From the NCBI GenBank assembly GCA_033063855.1, contig CP093829.1:19375537-19439536 (forward strand): a stretch of 64,000 nt of DNA, in the 5' to 3' direction. Each line of letters starts with the position of its first letter. The stretch's first letter is position 1. Below are positions 45,286 through 58,791 of the stretch, piece by piece. The stretch comes from Smittia aterrima. Taxonomy: Eukaryota > Arthropoda > Insecta > Diptera > Chironomidae. The notes under the pieces were generated by a model. That model saw only the letters and a program-made list of their open reading frames with translations, made no database searches and was not told the DNA's origin. A program made the translations under genes and the position numbers.

Positions 45286-47173
45286 ATGAGCGCTCCGTCG
45301 GGACTTTGGTTTGCTCACAGACTAAACGACTGGTCGAAGCTGGCAAAGGAAAGAGTGAAGCGAGCTACAGATGGCAGTCAAGACTCTAACACAAACCTCT
45401 CAGACTCAAAGACCTCGACATCATCTGACGATGGGCAGAAAGATTCTCAAAAATCAGCAAATTCTTCTTTTGAGGTTCAAAGTCCTTTGTTAACGAGTTT
45501 CACCCTTAAACTACAAAGAGTTTATTAATTCACAGGAATGTAGTGTTAAGAATAATTCTCCGCAATCTGTTTCGGTCTTGCAACATCAGAGCAAATCATT
45601 TCCACCGCGACACCTCCAAAGAACATCAAGCATATCGAGCGAGAGCAGCATAGAAAATTTACATCAGGTGAAGTGAATCAAAATGAGTTTGAAGATAAAT
45701 TATTCAAATTGTGGTTTTGTTTCTCGTTTGCGCCCTGCAGCAGCGTGGCTCATCGCCGCAAATAAGATTTTCAGGTCTGTCGGCAGGAGATGCACACGAT
45801 GGAAGATTTCTAGTGAGTTTCAAGATTAAATCTCTTCTCCTTTAGAATAATTAAATTATTTTAAATTAGCATTCACGTTCACCGAGTCCAATGAGAGATC
45901 TTAGAGCGATTAGTCTCGACGCTCGTTCAATGTCTCCATCGACACTCGAGCATGTTAATCTAAAATGTTCAAGCCCATCACAAGCAAACTTGTTCTTCGG
46001 ATCGCCATCAAATCTTTTGCAATCTAGTTCTTCTTCTAAAATCAATCGACCACCTTTACTGCTTCCACCAAGAAGCGAAGCTTGCAGTTCAAATGCTGCT
46101 CCTCCGAGGTAATCATATTCAAATGATTGAGGCTCAAATTTAGACTTTTTAATTAAAATTTCAGTCCCTTGGGCGCTCTTCAACTTGACTTGTACACTCG
46201 ACAGGCTGGTCCTATCGTCATCAACGCTCCCGATGGCAGCCAAAGCATTGGGAAGCTTCATTTGCGCGTAAACTACGATTCGAAATGCAGCGACTTGCAA
46301 ATTCATCTAATCGAAGCTCACAATCTCTGCCCATTCGAAGAGGGCGGATTCAGAGAGGTCTACGTTCGCCTAGAGCTTAAACCAGAAATTGATCAACGAA
46401 AGCGCGAGACAAATATTTTTCGCTTCGACACAAATCCTTACTTCAATCAACATTTCAAGTTTCCAGTCTCACGGGATCAACTTTCAGAGAAGGAATTAAT
46501 TTTATTGGTTTGACTTTTAAATTGAATTGCGACAGAACATTTTTTTTGTGCTCAACAATTTTCCTTTTTGTTTCAGGTCCTCGATGCTGACAAATGCTCA
46601 AGCGACATATCAGGTGAACTAAAAGTTTCTATCGCAGACATTGACTTGACAAAATCCAATGAGATTTGGGGCGACATTATTCGCGTGAAAAGAGCACATT
46701 TGGATCGACCTGAGCTTTTAATATCACTCAACTTCCTTCCCGGTGCTGAGAGATTGACCGTCGTCATAATGAAGGCAAAGAACTTGGAGGTCGATGATGT
46801 CTTTGTCAAATTCTATCTAATCCAGAATGGAAAGCGTATCAAGAAGAAGAAAACAGACTTCTCGAAAAAAGACCACATTTGGAATGAAGCTTTTACTTTC
46901 AACTTGCCCTCATCATCTTTCAATAATTCAGGTCTTGAAGTAAGAAAGCTCTTTTCAATTTTAAACTTTCTCGCATTTCTATAACTTCTTTGTTATTCAA
47001 AGCTTTACGTTATGGAGAGTGGATCAGATGAATCAAATGCAATCGGATCATGCGGCATCGGTTTGGATGAGAGCATAGGCAAGGATGATACAATCGGACG
47101 AGATCACTGGCTGGACATGATTCACAATCCAAGAAAGCCCGTTCTCTCGTGGCATCCAATCGTCCAATCGTAA
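45286..47173 (+). CDS. Tandem C2-domain synaptotagmin-like protein (Syt12-like)
   Basis: Exons 45286-45474, 45536-45667, 45741-45812, 45870-46108, 46165-46507, 46577-46939 and 47003-47173, giving 502 residues. The first 210 residues are Ser-rich and disordered, with no signal peptide or membrane helix (MSAPSGLWFAHRLNDWSKL). A conserved LGALQLDLYT lead-in precedes C2A (GKLHLRVNYDSKCSDLQIHL .. ELILLVLDADKCS) and C2B (ERLTVVIMKAKNLEVDD .. IWNEAFTFNLP), ending in the synaptotagmin tail HWLDM .. WHPIV. Loop aspartates that bind calcium are largely absent (C2A loop 1 reads CPFEEGGFREVYV), so membrane or protein binding is probably calcium-independent. The first intron donor (GTTCAA) is weak. Family secure; subfamily is my best guess. 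Confidence 0.8.
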
Positions 47174-48375
47174 TTTCAATCGAAATGTTTCAATCTAACT
47201 TTCATCTTGTACTGATTAGAAAAGAAGTTTAAATGTCTCTCTACATAATGTGGAAATCTTCGCGATTTTATTTTCACGATGAAATCACAAAATAATCGAC
47301 AAATCATGGTCTTAAAGATAAACTTTTATGATTAGTACCTACACACACAAATCAAAGGCTCATCATGTTAAACTTTAAGGAAGAAAAAAAAATCTATTTA
47401 AGAAAAATTGTCTCGCGTATAATCTTATCTATTTATTGAGACCGTTGGCAGGAGAGCGGAAACTTGTCTTATGCATTTCAATGAGGAAAAAATATTTGTG
47501 AAACATGTGGCCATAACTTAGCGGCTCCTTCTGCGGAAGAAATTAATTTATTTAGATTGTTTTGGAAAGTCTTCAATCACGAACGAAGCTTCGATTCACT
47601 TTACTGAAACTGTTGTGGCGCTCATTTGTGAATGGAAACAGAATTTAAAACGCTACAAACTAAAGATTCTTGTGGAAATAAATATATTTAGTGTCAAAAG
47701 GAAGCAAAAGTATATGAATCAAGCTTAATAAAAAGTTTAAGAAGTGTCAAAGTTTTTCTTTTCATATTTTTTTTATTTATCTTTAATACTTTTCATAACA
47801 TTTTCTCTTTCGAATTTCTCCGTTTAGAATCAGAAAAATATAATTCATTTACATTCGTTATCAACAAATTGCTATTAGAATTTTTCATTTCGTCTAATCT
47901 ACGGCAAACATAAAGAGTTCTTCCGAGGGACAACATTTAATTCAAACTCAATAAGTATTCGTAGATTTTCTTCAAGGATAAGAACGCAACTCGTTTTTCG
48001 ATAACAGATATTTTACAATTGTCGTCTAAAGTTTCTAATAAAACGTATTAAGGCAATTTCATGAACTTATTTGGGTTTTAATAAGACAGTAACCTAAGCT
48101 AACTAATTATCAACCAGTTTTTAATAAGACGATGTGCTTGACGCAAAAACAGCCAATAAATCAATTGAAGCGTAAAACATTGAAAAGGTTTTTAAGTTGA
48201 ATTCAGTCTGCTCTTTAACGGTGCTTGAATCTAAGTAAAAAGGATCAGAGCAGTACATCGAGGCAGTTGAACTGAATGAATCTCATTCAAAGCTTGTTGA
48301 CAATAAATAAGTGTGTGATGATGATATCGTATAGTTAAACTAATAGCTAAAGAAAGCGTTTGTTGGCGATTGAAA
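47174..48375. other. Convergent 3' region between the C2 gene and milton
   Basis: No coding exon seen. Both flanking genes end here, so most of it is probably 3' untranslated sequence. AT-rich throughout. Confidence 0.45.
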
Positions 48376-51300
48376 TTAGAGAAGGCCGCCTTTGCGACCA
48401 AAGAAAATTGAACTAATTGATCCAACGAATCCGCCGACTAGTGATTTCTCTTCTTTCGTCTCTGGACTTTTGCCATTGACTGTTCCCAGATCTAAACGTT
48501 GTCCAGTTCCATTCATGTTGCGTCGCGACTTTTGTCTTTGAATCTTCTGTTTTGTTCTTGACTGATTTGTTGAGGAGCTTGCTTCAGATTTTGGATTGCT
48601 TTGAGCTTTTGAGGAAGTCGAGGAATCAATTGATGTCGTGACTGAAGTTGATGGCTCCGATTCAGCTTTCTTATTCTTTTCCGATAAGTGTTTGAGACTT
48701 GTCAATTGCATCATTGGACTATTGTAGCGTGTGTAGATATTAGAGCTGTGCAAGGCAAGAGGGCTGACTAAGCGTGATGAAGAATTTGACACAAGAATAT
48801 TTTCAATTCCGAGATTTTCAACTCGTTCCAGCAATCGAATAGAACGAATCTTTGCGCGCTTCTCAAGAATGTTTGCTGCTCTGTCTGATCTTTCTGGATC
48901 ATGACCCGTAATCTTCTTGCGTAAAATGCCAGCGCTCGATGAGAGAAAGCTTGTGAGTGAGGTTTCTGTGTCGTGATGTTGATGTTCATGAGTTGGAGAC
49001 ATGCTTCCCGTTGGAGAATTGCATGGTGTGACCGTTGGAGAGAAGTTAACACCTGAAGGAGTATTAAGACAGCTTGGAGTTACTGCTTTGATTCCTCGTT
49101 CGTTCAACATCGAAGCGAGCCCTTCATTAACCGAGAATGTGCTGCAGGAGTTTCTCCTTGAGAGAGTTCGAGGTGTAGAAGGGCAAGTTGTCTGTCGCGA
49201 CTCCATTCGCGAAGACATCTGTGAAGGAGGCATGCTGAACGTTATACTCGACGCTCCATCATCTGGATGCATTACGCAGCTGTTTGTGTATGTATAAATG
49301 CATGGTGATGAGTCAAATTGCTTTCCGGGATGGTCTTCAAAGTCTTCTTCGACGTCAGAAAGCGAATAGAGTTGCATTCCAAGTTCTTCAAGACCTTTCT
49401 CACCCCTCACTTTTACACGCTCGTTTTCATTGAGTAATCCACTCATCGCAGGTGTAGCGAGGCCTTTCCAATGGTTCAATGTAAATGACCCCTAAAAAAA
49501 TACAAAACGATGTTATTATTAGTCAAGTAATAGGATGAAATCAATTCTGTTTTCATTCTTCCGTAAAAACATTTTAAGGCTTCAGAATCCTTTTAGCTCA
49601 CCTCCAAAGGTTTCACGATCTCAAGTTTCTTTGGATATCGGTATTGTGACAGATTCGATGACGTTGAGTTAGATAAGTTCGAGAAAATGCTTTCTGGTGA
49701 TTTAGGCTCGTCGTAGGAGTAAGTTCCTGCCGGTGCGTGTGAAAGCATCGATCGTCTTGCGAGGACTTCAGCTGACGAGATATTGTTCAGTGCTTTTTCC
49801 AGATCCTTTGCACCAGGACATCCTGGCACACCAGAGAACTTCCGACTGTATGAATCTTCTATATCTGAGAGTGTAAAGTTATCCTCACTCTTTGCGCCGC
49901 CGTATATTGAGCTGTACATTGAATATGACCCAAGTTTCTCACTTGATTTTCCGGTTTCCGATGAGTAGATCGAACAAGACATTCTTGTTTGTGACGAAAT
50001 CAATTCAGTTGAATTGGACAACGACATGTCTGAGTTTTGGAAGGCGCTTGATTTACCGGCACACTTGACTGTGTCGAAAACCTTCTTGAACATCGGAACA
50101 GGCTTTTGTTGACCATTCTCTGAATGGATTCCACTGTCGAGACTGTTATTCTCTGAGAACAAAGATGATTCCATGAGCTCAGATTGTAGAGAGTCAGGAT
50201 TGAATTGTGTCGGAAGACCAGGAATATAAGAGTTGCGATTGACAGGCTGTGTTCGCTTCTTCTTCTCTCGCAGAAGATTCTGCGTTTCTTGAAGGAGCGC
50301 AAGCGTCTCTTGATACTTTTCTTTGTATTCACTCAACTCTGTCACCAGAAGATTCTGGTTTTCCTTTGTGATGGTGAGCACTGACACGGTGTCATCGTTC
50401 TCTGATATGAGTTCGTGTAATCGCATTTGAATTTCTGACAAACGATTTGTTAGAATAATGATTTGCTCATTTTGAAGTCGGTTCTCTTCCTTGTAACGTT
50501 CCAGCTCCAAATTCAAACTCTCGAATTGGAAGTTCGTGGAACTTAGCTGCTCTGTTAAATCATTCATTAGTCGCCTTTCATGTTCCTCGATCTCGTCAGT
50601 ATCTTTCACGACTTGTGCCACCTCTGAATGTAGATCTCGATTTTCTGTTTCAAGAATATTAATTTTCCTTTGGAGCACATCATACGTAAAGTTGAGGTCC
50701 TTTGAATCTGGAGGAGTTCCGACTTCACTGGTCTCGTTTTCTGTTAAAATGTTTATCAACTCATTCTTCTGTTGCAGTTCATGGTTGACCTGCGCGATGT
50801 TATCTAGTGCTGCTCTCAGTTCTGCTTCAAGCTCGCTTACTTTTCTCTCGAGTTGGCCGTTCTGTGTAAGAAGTTCTTTTCCGATATGGACTGTCAGCTC
50901 CAAATCCTAAAATGATGAGTAATCGTTGAAACAACTGATAACGAAAAAACATTTTTATGACTTTTGTACCTTTTCCTTCTCCTGCAGCAATCTCGTGACG
51001 GCTTGAATGTCGTCGTAAACGATGGTCATCTCCGAACACCTTTGGCCCGATAGAACTGTAAACAATTAAATTTACTTGTTAGTTGCTTGTTAATAAAAAC
51101 GTTTTCGTTAGAGCGAGACGAGTTTATTGATTTATTTACTAATCATTAGCACCTGAATCATTTGCTTTATCTTGGCTTAAAGAAAGACTTTTGTCCTGTC
51201 TTTCGCAATTATCGCTATCGCTTTCTGATAACGATGCACGTAAATTAATTGGAAGAATTTGCCCAAATTGATTTTCCCTTGAACTAAATTCATTTTCTGC

Positions 51301-53547
51301 GGATGAATTTATGTTTTTTAAAAGCTTTCGTGAGCTTTTCGACTTCCGACGGAAATTGGACACAACTCGAGTAAACATTTCTGTCGAAACTTTAATTAAA
51401 TGTATAAAAATAAGTATTTTCGTGCTATCTAAAAATCCTTTTTCGAACGAAGGATGCGGAATGAACTTTTTTCACGAATGTCACTTGAATGTTGAATGTT
51501 TTTTGCGGAGGCTCGAAAACATTGGGAAAATGGGAAATCTAATGTTTTCAGCAATGTTGCAAACAGATGTTCGACGCTATAAACTATTTTACTTGACATT
51601 GAAGGGAAAGAACGAAAACATTGTCGATTTTATGATTGACAGATTCGATGGAACAAAAACTTTTACAATCGTTTTTATGATGAAAGAAGTCATAGAATTT
51701 AATTTACCATAATTATCATCGAGCACCACTGACGTCGATGGAGATAAATGCTTTGACTTCACTGTCAGATCACCGTTTTTGCCTTTCGCCACGTGATAAA
51801 TATAGTTTTGAACATGGTCGAGCTTAGTATTACTTTTCAGACTTATGGTTGCTTCATGCTTAAATACATTTGTATCACACAATTCGGACAAGCGACTTCG
51901 CGCCGCCAGTTCAAGCTCGAGAATCGACGGTTCTTCTTCACTTATGCTGCATAGACTAGAATATCTAAACTGTTTCCTCCTTATTTGGTTTTCGAGTATT
52001 CGGAAAGTGTTGGCAAAGCCTGAGCTTGAGTCTCCAGGCGTTTTGGCCACGAACAGTTCACTCAACTTCGACTTTTTTCTCAGCGGCGACTTTTGATCCA
52101 TTGTTTTAGTTAGTCGACTTGATTATACTGTAAATTGAAGTCACCACTTCAGACAGCGGCGTTACAACTGTCCGGACTGATCGAGCCCGTTAAGTGCTTA
52201 TTGTAAATAACAAGTTTATCGCGATATCGCTTTAATTACACGGTTTGGCCTGTCGCTGATAACGCTTCACCGATCAAATAGCTTCCGATAACTGACTAGA
52301 ACGACAATGAAGTGGATGTCGCGAATCATGTGCGTTCAATGACGTAATATCTTCTTGACTGTCGAGAGTAAATATTAACATTATCGATCGAACCGCTTTG
52401 GGGTTCGCCTGTACCGCACTCACTCACTTTGCTGTTTATTAATTTTAAAAAAATTGGCTTTCAGTACGTGAAGAGAGTGGAAGAATTGCCAATTGTTTGC
52501 TTTGCGTAACGCTTTACAAGTCCAAAAATAAACGCGCTTGCTTAGTTTCGCGAGGCGGAGGATTTGTTTTCCATTCGACGGAGTCGACAGCGGAAAAATT
52601 CACTCAAGCACTTTAACGGGTTCGATTGATTTGATAAATCAATGTCCTAAGTGATGAAATCACATTTTTACGCATTTCGATTTTTCTCTTCCTCGCTTTA
52701 TTTCGCCGAACGATGAAAATCTTATTTTTTTTTCAATTTCACACACGCGTTAAGATTAGAGGCAACTGTGAGCCGCCATACTCGGTTCCCAATTGATAGT
52801 CCAGCGAATACTGAAGCACAAACATTTTTCTGCTTCGTATACCATCGAGTTGAGTAAAATACTCGCTCGTTCGGAATTGAAGAGAAAATATTTTTCATTT
52901 ATTTTTATTTTTAGCTGACGAAGTTTTTTCGTTTTCAAATGTGTTGCTGCACGACACAACACAACGAAGCCGAGCGCAATTGACGTTCTTGAGCAAGCGG
53001 CGAGTGAGAACTCATTTTCTTCTTCTCTTCCCTTTCTTTTCATTAATAAAGCGATCACGAAACGCGCGTGAGTCAAGGCGAGTCGCATAAACTCAACATA
53101 ATCTTTTCTCACTCATATTACTCGCTCATTCATAAACTTTCGAAGAATTTTAGATACTCACGGAAGTAATTAAGTGTCTCGCGTATCTGGTCTGAGGAGA
53201 GGCCAAGGCCGATGGTTTCGGGTATGTTCAGGGCAGGAAACTGCACGAACTCAAAGTCCTGATTTGAGGTGCCAGCGAAGCTTATGATTTTGTCAGCACG
53301 AATTTTATATTTCGGTATTTGGTCCTCGATGAGTGAGAATATTTCCACTTCGTCTACTTCTAAACTAGAGCATAGATCTAAGAAGAAAACAGAAAATAAA
53401 TTAACACCAAGCCTTTTAATTTGTTGCTGCAATTTGTCCACCTGTCAGGCAAGCGGCATCGCTGGTTTGTTTCACTTGTAGTCGTTTGGACGGCAAGCTC
53501 GATGGAAAATGCTTATCAAGTGTTGATTGAACCTTCGGAGAAAACAT
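48376..53547 (-). CDS. milt: Milton / TRAK kinesin adaptor for mitochondria
   Basis: Minus strand exons 53442-53547, 53162-53377, 50970-51055, 49602-50906 and 48376-49491, giving 942 residues for this form. The first exon encodes MFSPKVQSTLDKHF .. TSDAACLT. The HAP1 N-terminal domain then begins DLCSSLEVDEVEIFSLIEDQ, continues DQIRETLNYFLLSGQRCSEM and YDDIQAVTRLLQEKEKDLEL, and runs as a coiled coil to about residue 360. The later part is Ser-rich (milton/TRAK region: NHWKGLATPAMSGLL), ending SISSIFFGRKGGLL. Milton links mitochondrial Miro to kinesin heavy chain for axonal transport. Two other first exons with the same phase lie in the 2.1-kb intron and are listed separately. Few introns elsewhere; the 1305-nt exon carries most of the coil. 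Confidence 0.95.
51153..51378 (-). CDS. milt: Alternative first coding exon of milton, form 2
   Basis: ATG at 51378 opens 75 codons (MFTRVVSNFRRKSKSSRKLL .. SLSQDKANDSG) ending in phase 1 at donor GTGCTA. Splicing to the shared exon at 51055 gives VLSGQRCSEM in frame. The resulting protein would lack the start of the HAP1 N-terminal domain. Basic then acidic, unrecognised. Confidence 0.6.
51708..52101 (-). CDS. milt: Alternative first coding exon of milton, form 3
   Basis: ATG at 52101 opens 131 codons (MDQKSPLRKKSKLSELFVAK .. SISEEEPSILELELAARSRL .. VVLDDNYG) ending in phase 1 at donor GTAAAT. It fits the same downstream acceptor at 51055. Composition is protein-like through its whole length. 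Like form 2 it replaces the DLCSSLEVDEVE segment. Confidence 0.6.
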
Positions 53548-56500
53548 CGATTCTGATCGACTACAGGATTATATCAAAGACAAGAAACTTTCATTAGTGC
53601 AATCAAAAATGGTCGTGAATTTTGAATTCCTGTCAATTCGCACGTTCGCCGCGAACAAAAGCTAATTGCAAAATGGTTTCAAATCGAATCTTTATCGCTG
53701 CTTTAAGAAGAAACAAATATTTTCACAGAAATCACACACGAACCAATGAGAGAAAATTTCAAGTCAAGATACTGATCAAGAGAGCTGAATGTCTTTGATT
53801 TATAGTTTTTTTTAAGCAGAAATTTCTGGGAATTTTCAGAAATTTTTGGGAGGATGTCTATTCAGGAAAGTTTACTGACTTACTGAAAGTCAAGTTTTCA
53901 CGGATACCCTTTACTTGGGATGAGATTTATAATTATCGTTTGAAATTAATGGGCGCGGATATCTTTCTCGACCGCAGCCCACCTGCTTGTGATGATGATC
54001 CTCTTCTTAACTTTGTTTTCCCCAAACACTTTCTTCTTCGGCCAAGTTTTCTTTTTCATTAAGTTGTTTGTGATATTACATTCTCTATCTAAGCTTTCGC
54101 CGCTAGCGTTCTGTCACTTTAAATACGAAGAATTAATTATGATTCTTACGTTTCTATTACGAAAGCAGCCACAACGCTTGACTCAACTTCCACTGTACAG
54201 CCAATTAAAACTTAAATTGCTCCTAAACTTGAAATGATTAACGCACGCGATAACGAAACTATCTGAATCACTGTTCTTATCATGAAATCACGTCTTTGAA
54301 AGGCTTTTTTCAACTAAACGATCTTCTTAGGGATGCGTCGGTTTAGTTTTTGGCTCGAGTACTTAGCGTCCTACTTTCGATTGTTTATTGCACGTCTCCT
54401 CGTAGGTCAGGTTCGCATCATAAAAATCGGTATTTATAACAAATCAGGCCAACATTCGCCTCATCATAAATCTGTTTTCTTAGTCTCTTTCCGATTTGTG
54501 TTTTGAACTATTCACAGACGGCGTGCAGATTTTGCTTCGTCGAGGTCGTGGGTGGATCTCAATCAGTTTCTATCTACCTAGATAAGACTCTTTTTTTCTG
54601 CTAATTAGTTTCTTTATCTGTTTTTAAATCGAAGGAAGGCTTAAGATAAAGATCCGATCAATCCGAAATTTCACTCACTGACGATTCGAATTTGCAATTT
54701 GCTTTTGTTTTGCGTGCAAACGGCTTAGCTTATGACAACAATGCGAGTTTCTCTTTGAATTACCTTTTCCTTGGGCCTCAATGAAAATGATTTTCGATGG
54801 ATTTGGAAGTTTTGTTACCTAAAATGAGAAGGGAAAAATCTTTTTGAGAAAAATCAAATGACGCCACAGGATCTTATATAACTGTTCGGCTTTTCAAAGT
54901 CCCCGAGATGTCCGATCAATGACATTTTCGCCTTGCTGGCTGAGCGTTATTGAGCGTTTCGTTAGTCGGAGTGAAAAATATTTATTTTTGGTGAAATAAT
55001 CAGCGCGAGTTTACCATAAATTGACGAAAAGCGTGATGATTTATGATCTTCACAGTCTGTTCACTAGCGTCACATCTATTTCCGCACAGTTTAATGAACT
55101 TTTTAAGGATTATTTTCATTCATTGTGATATTACGAAATTATTTAATTATGGCACTCAAAGTTTGAATCGTTTCTAAAAATAGAAAAAAAGTTGAAACTC
55201 ACAATATAATCACGATCTGATGTCGCCAAATATTATCATTTCACATTGCCGCAACTGTCATTCATCGATTTAACTAACTTGTGTTTCCGATATTCTTATT
55301 TTTCCAGGGAAACTGCGTTTTCTTTCATTTCGTGTTTTTGTTTGAGGAACTTGAGCGCTTTTTATAATAATTTTTTTCCAACTTGGACTTCAGTGTGGAG
55401 CTGCCAGATAATATTTTTCATGCAAAGTACCTCGCAATTTAGAATGAAATGTTTTGTATTGAGCTCCCTTTTTTTGTAAGTTAAGTCGCACCAAGATGCA
55501 AAATATCCACACTGCTTAGATTCAAAACGACCGTTTATCTTAAAAACCGTTAATCGATAAATAATTAATTTTTCATAGATTTGATTTACAGTTAAAATCG
55601 ATAACGAGAAAAAAAATCCTATAAGAAAATGATCCTTGAGTTAGAAATTAAGGATTGGCAAAGCTCGCTCGTCATAAATGAAAATCCATTCTAATCTTTT
55701 ATTATCATTGTTTAATGTCATGAATACGAAATCATCTCCCACTCTTCTTCGCCAAACAATTCCACGCTGATTGACAATAATTAATAAGGTCGACAACTCT
55801 AGGTCAGTAAAGTTATTCCGAGAGATATTTGACCATGAATGACGCAATGCTTTATGCGATTTTTGTGTAAAGTGGTTTGTTAAGATATTGGGAAATTATG
55901 ACATAAAGTTATCGGTAAACCCCAGACGTTCCAAGAATGTATGAATCAAAAGCTTTGTATTGAGAGAGAGTGAGCTTTAAAAGCTCTTAAAGTTTTGATT
56001 CAAATATTTTTGTTTAACAAGCAAACCTTAAAGTGTAAAATTATCTTCTTATTTTTCCTTTTTCATAATTGACATGTAAGTCATTACCATTTAAATAAAA
56101 TCGATAATGCGCGTCGCCAAAATTATCAGAATAGTTTCGAAGTCTGACATAATATTGAATGTTTAATGAAAGCAAATATTTTGCAACATGTGAGGCGACA
56201 GCAGTGATGAAGCGTTTGACACAAAAGCAATGCGAGCATTTATGATTATCAAGGCTTGCACTTAGAAACGCGTCCAAATATTTCCTTCGTCTGATGTCTG
56301 GGCTTCACTGTTACATTGCGTTTCCTTGAATGTCGATGAAAGAAATTGGTGCGAGTGAAATCAAGAGCATGAATGAAGCCACGAACGTGCACAGCGTGCA
56401 AAGCAACAAGCCGAAGTGAGGAGAAAGAAGAAAGAAGTGATGAGACTCCGGTGCGGGGAAGAAGAAGAGGGAAAGAGTGTGTTCGAGTGGCCTACAACAC

Positions 56501-58791
56501 CGAATAAGAGTGATAAAAATACGAGTTTATGCGCTGGTACTTTCGCTTACAGAACAATATCGTGCTCACCAACAACAGCAATCACTGCTCTCCACCTTAC
56601 GTTCGCATGTGTGGAGATCGTAGTCTTTTTTTTGTTTTGGAAGGGGAAGACTTAAGAGAAAAGAGAAAAGCATTTCCAAAATTTGAATTTATCAAGTATT
56701 CCACGATAGAGCGTTTCACAGTCAAAGTGCGTTATTCGCGAAGCTTCAGAGCTGATCAGTGTGACTGAGCGGAAATATCAATTAATCCGATTATAAAGTG
56801 TTCAGCCTTTTTTGTTTTTATTTTCATACGTGCAAGCAGAGCGTGGAGAGTCAGAACGTTTCTGTGTGATAAAAGTGCGCGAAGAAGCTCGAAAAGACTT
56901 TTGTGAAAGAAAGCCAAAAAAAAGAAGTAAGGAGCTAAGTAGATATGCGCAACGAAAGCAGTTAGTTCGAATGAAAGTGTGTACATACTTTAATTATTTT
57001 GCTTAAGAAATAAATTCGCGTAGCGAAAGATCGCGTCGTCGTTTCAAAGAAACAAAAGATTTCTTCCGAAAAAACACGAAAAATATTAAATCGTACCTCG
57101 TTACATAATTGAATACAATAAAAAAAAGCTGCAGAGAGAAAACGTTAAAAATTAATGTAATAAAATTATTCATAAAAGACCTCGCTGTATCTTTTCGATA
57201 TTTATAAAATTGTGTGTGTGTAAGTATATCCAAAGTAGGTTATTATGTAAAGATTTACCATTTAATTTTTTGGTACAAGTCGACGCACCGAGTTCCTTAC
57301 GACGAATTTTTTCGCCCGCCACTCCGCGCATATTTGTAGAAAACAAAATTGTCTTCGGAAATAATCACAGATCTTTTAATTAAGAAGAGAGCGTTTCGGC
57401 GCGGCTCTTTGCCTTTCGTCTCTGTGAATACTTTTTTCGTTTGACGGATAATGTCGAGTGAACCTGCAATGGATTTTACTTTCATTCGATATCCCAACGA
57501 CTGTCTCTCTTTCGCGATCTCGCAATCGCCATTTCTTTATTCGCGCAACGCATATACGAAACAATGTTTTCTCGTTGTTAACATCTTGTCGTGTCGTGAT
57601 AACTCATGATGAGATTATGTAATGCAAAAGACTTCCCGCTCTTAAAGAATTCGAGACGACGACGAGAAGCTTTGACGAGAAATTTCACTCGAACTAATTG
57701 CAGTTTACAGTTGCACTTTGATGGTGCGAAAGACTTACGAGATCTAAGTGTAATTGAGGCAAACAAGTTTCAATGAATCGGGGACAGGAGAAAATTTGCA
57801 ATAAAGATCGAAGTCTCTGAACTTGAAAATTTCGCAACACAAACAAAGTTTCCTGATTTCGCAATATCTTTTATGTATCACACTTTCAATCAAAATTCAA
57901 GCCCAATGCTCGCAAAAAGAAATATTTGTGTCATGGAGTTCATTTCAGTTCAAAAACATCTCGAATCTCTTTCAAATCCTCCTGATTGTTATTTTATGAT
58001 CGAGCGACGAAATATATTCGGAGGTAAAGTGACATAATAAGCGACTTTGCTTTACACAACTTCACATTTTCTTATCTATGTCTCTCTTTCTCGTCCATAC
58101 GTTCAACCTTACAAGCATAGTTTATATGATTTAGGAGTTCATAGACTCTTGCGATGAAGCAAGAAGAAAGAATTGAAATTTAAGTTTTTTCAATTGAACG
58201 ATTTCTTTCCACATTCCCCACTCATCATGTAAATCATTTCGTTGCTCATCCACGCAACGAAACGTCGGGATTATGTCGGAGCGCATTTACGAAATTCAAA
58301 TCCGTCGAACGTCACAGAGAATGTTTACACGCGCTTCAAGCATTTTCTAGTTTTCAATTGTCATTCCTCGATCTTCGAGTCATCTTTGTTTTCCTTTCAC
58401 GATGCCTTCCTATAAGTAACAACTTCGTTAATCGCAGAACATTCATTTGCTTCGGAAAAGGGTTGAGAGAAGAGACGAGAGACAACTTAGTTCAACTGTT
58501 AAGAAGCGAGACGTTTCAGTCGGTAGACGAAGCTCAACCAAAATCATTCTAATCAAAAAAGCTTCTACGATTGCATCATTGTTTTTTTCGCTGGAAAGTT
58601 AGTTACGCGCGTCATCTCAATTTGCGTCAAGCAGCTTTCCTAATTGCTGTTCTTCGTAAAAAAAAAAGAGAATTATCATTGTGCTAAGAGGACCAACAGT
58701 TAAATTTAACATTAAAACAAAACCATCTCGATCATAGATTTTCCAATTTTGATCTGAAAGCTTCGAGAGTGAAAGAAAAACAATCGACAAA
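53548..58791. other. Long gene-poor stretch between milton and FAR starts
   Basis: About 5.2 kb upstream of two divergent genes. It holds no exon I can firmly support; minus-strand open stretches at 55641-55847 and 56041-56313 look mildly protein-like and are discussed in the findings. A TATAAG word at about 58411 could belong to the FAR promoter. Otherwise AT-rich non-coding DNA. Confidence 0.4.

Noticed and set aside
49001..49297. Plus-strand frames antisense to milton (also near 50536-50910)
   Set aside because: Ser-rich shadows of the milton coding exons.
56416..57006. Lys/Arg-rich plus-strand frames in the milton-FAR gap
   Set aside because: Overlapping frames in several phases, purine-rich low complexity, no splice-consistent model; probably leader or intergenic sequence.
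58358..58552. 64-codon frame upstream of the FAR gene
   Set aside because: No splice link to the FAR start codon and no domain; likely promoter or leader DNA.
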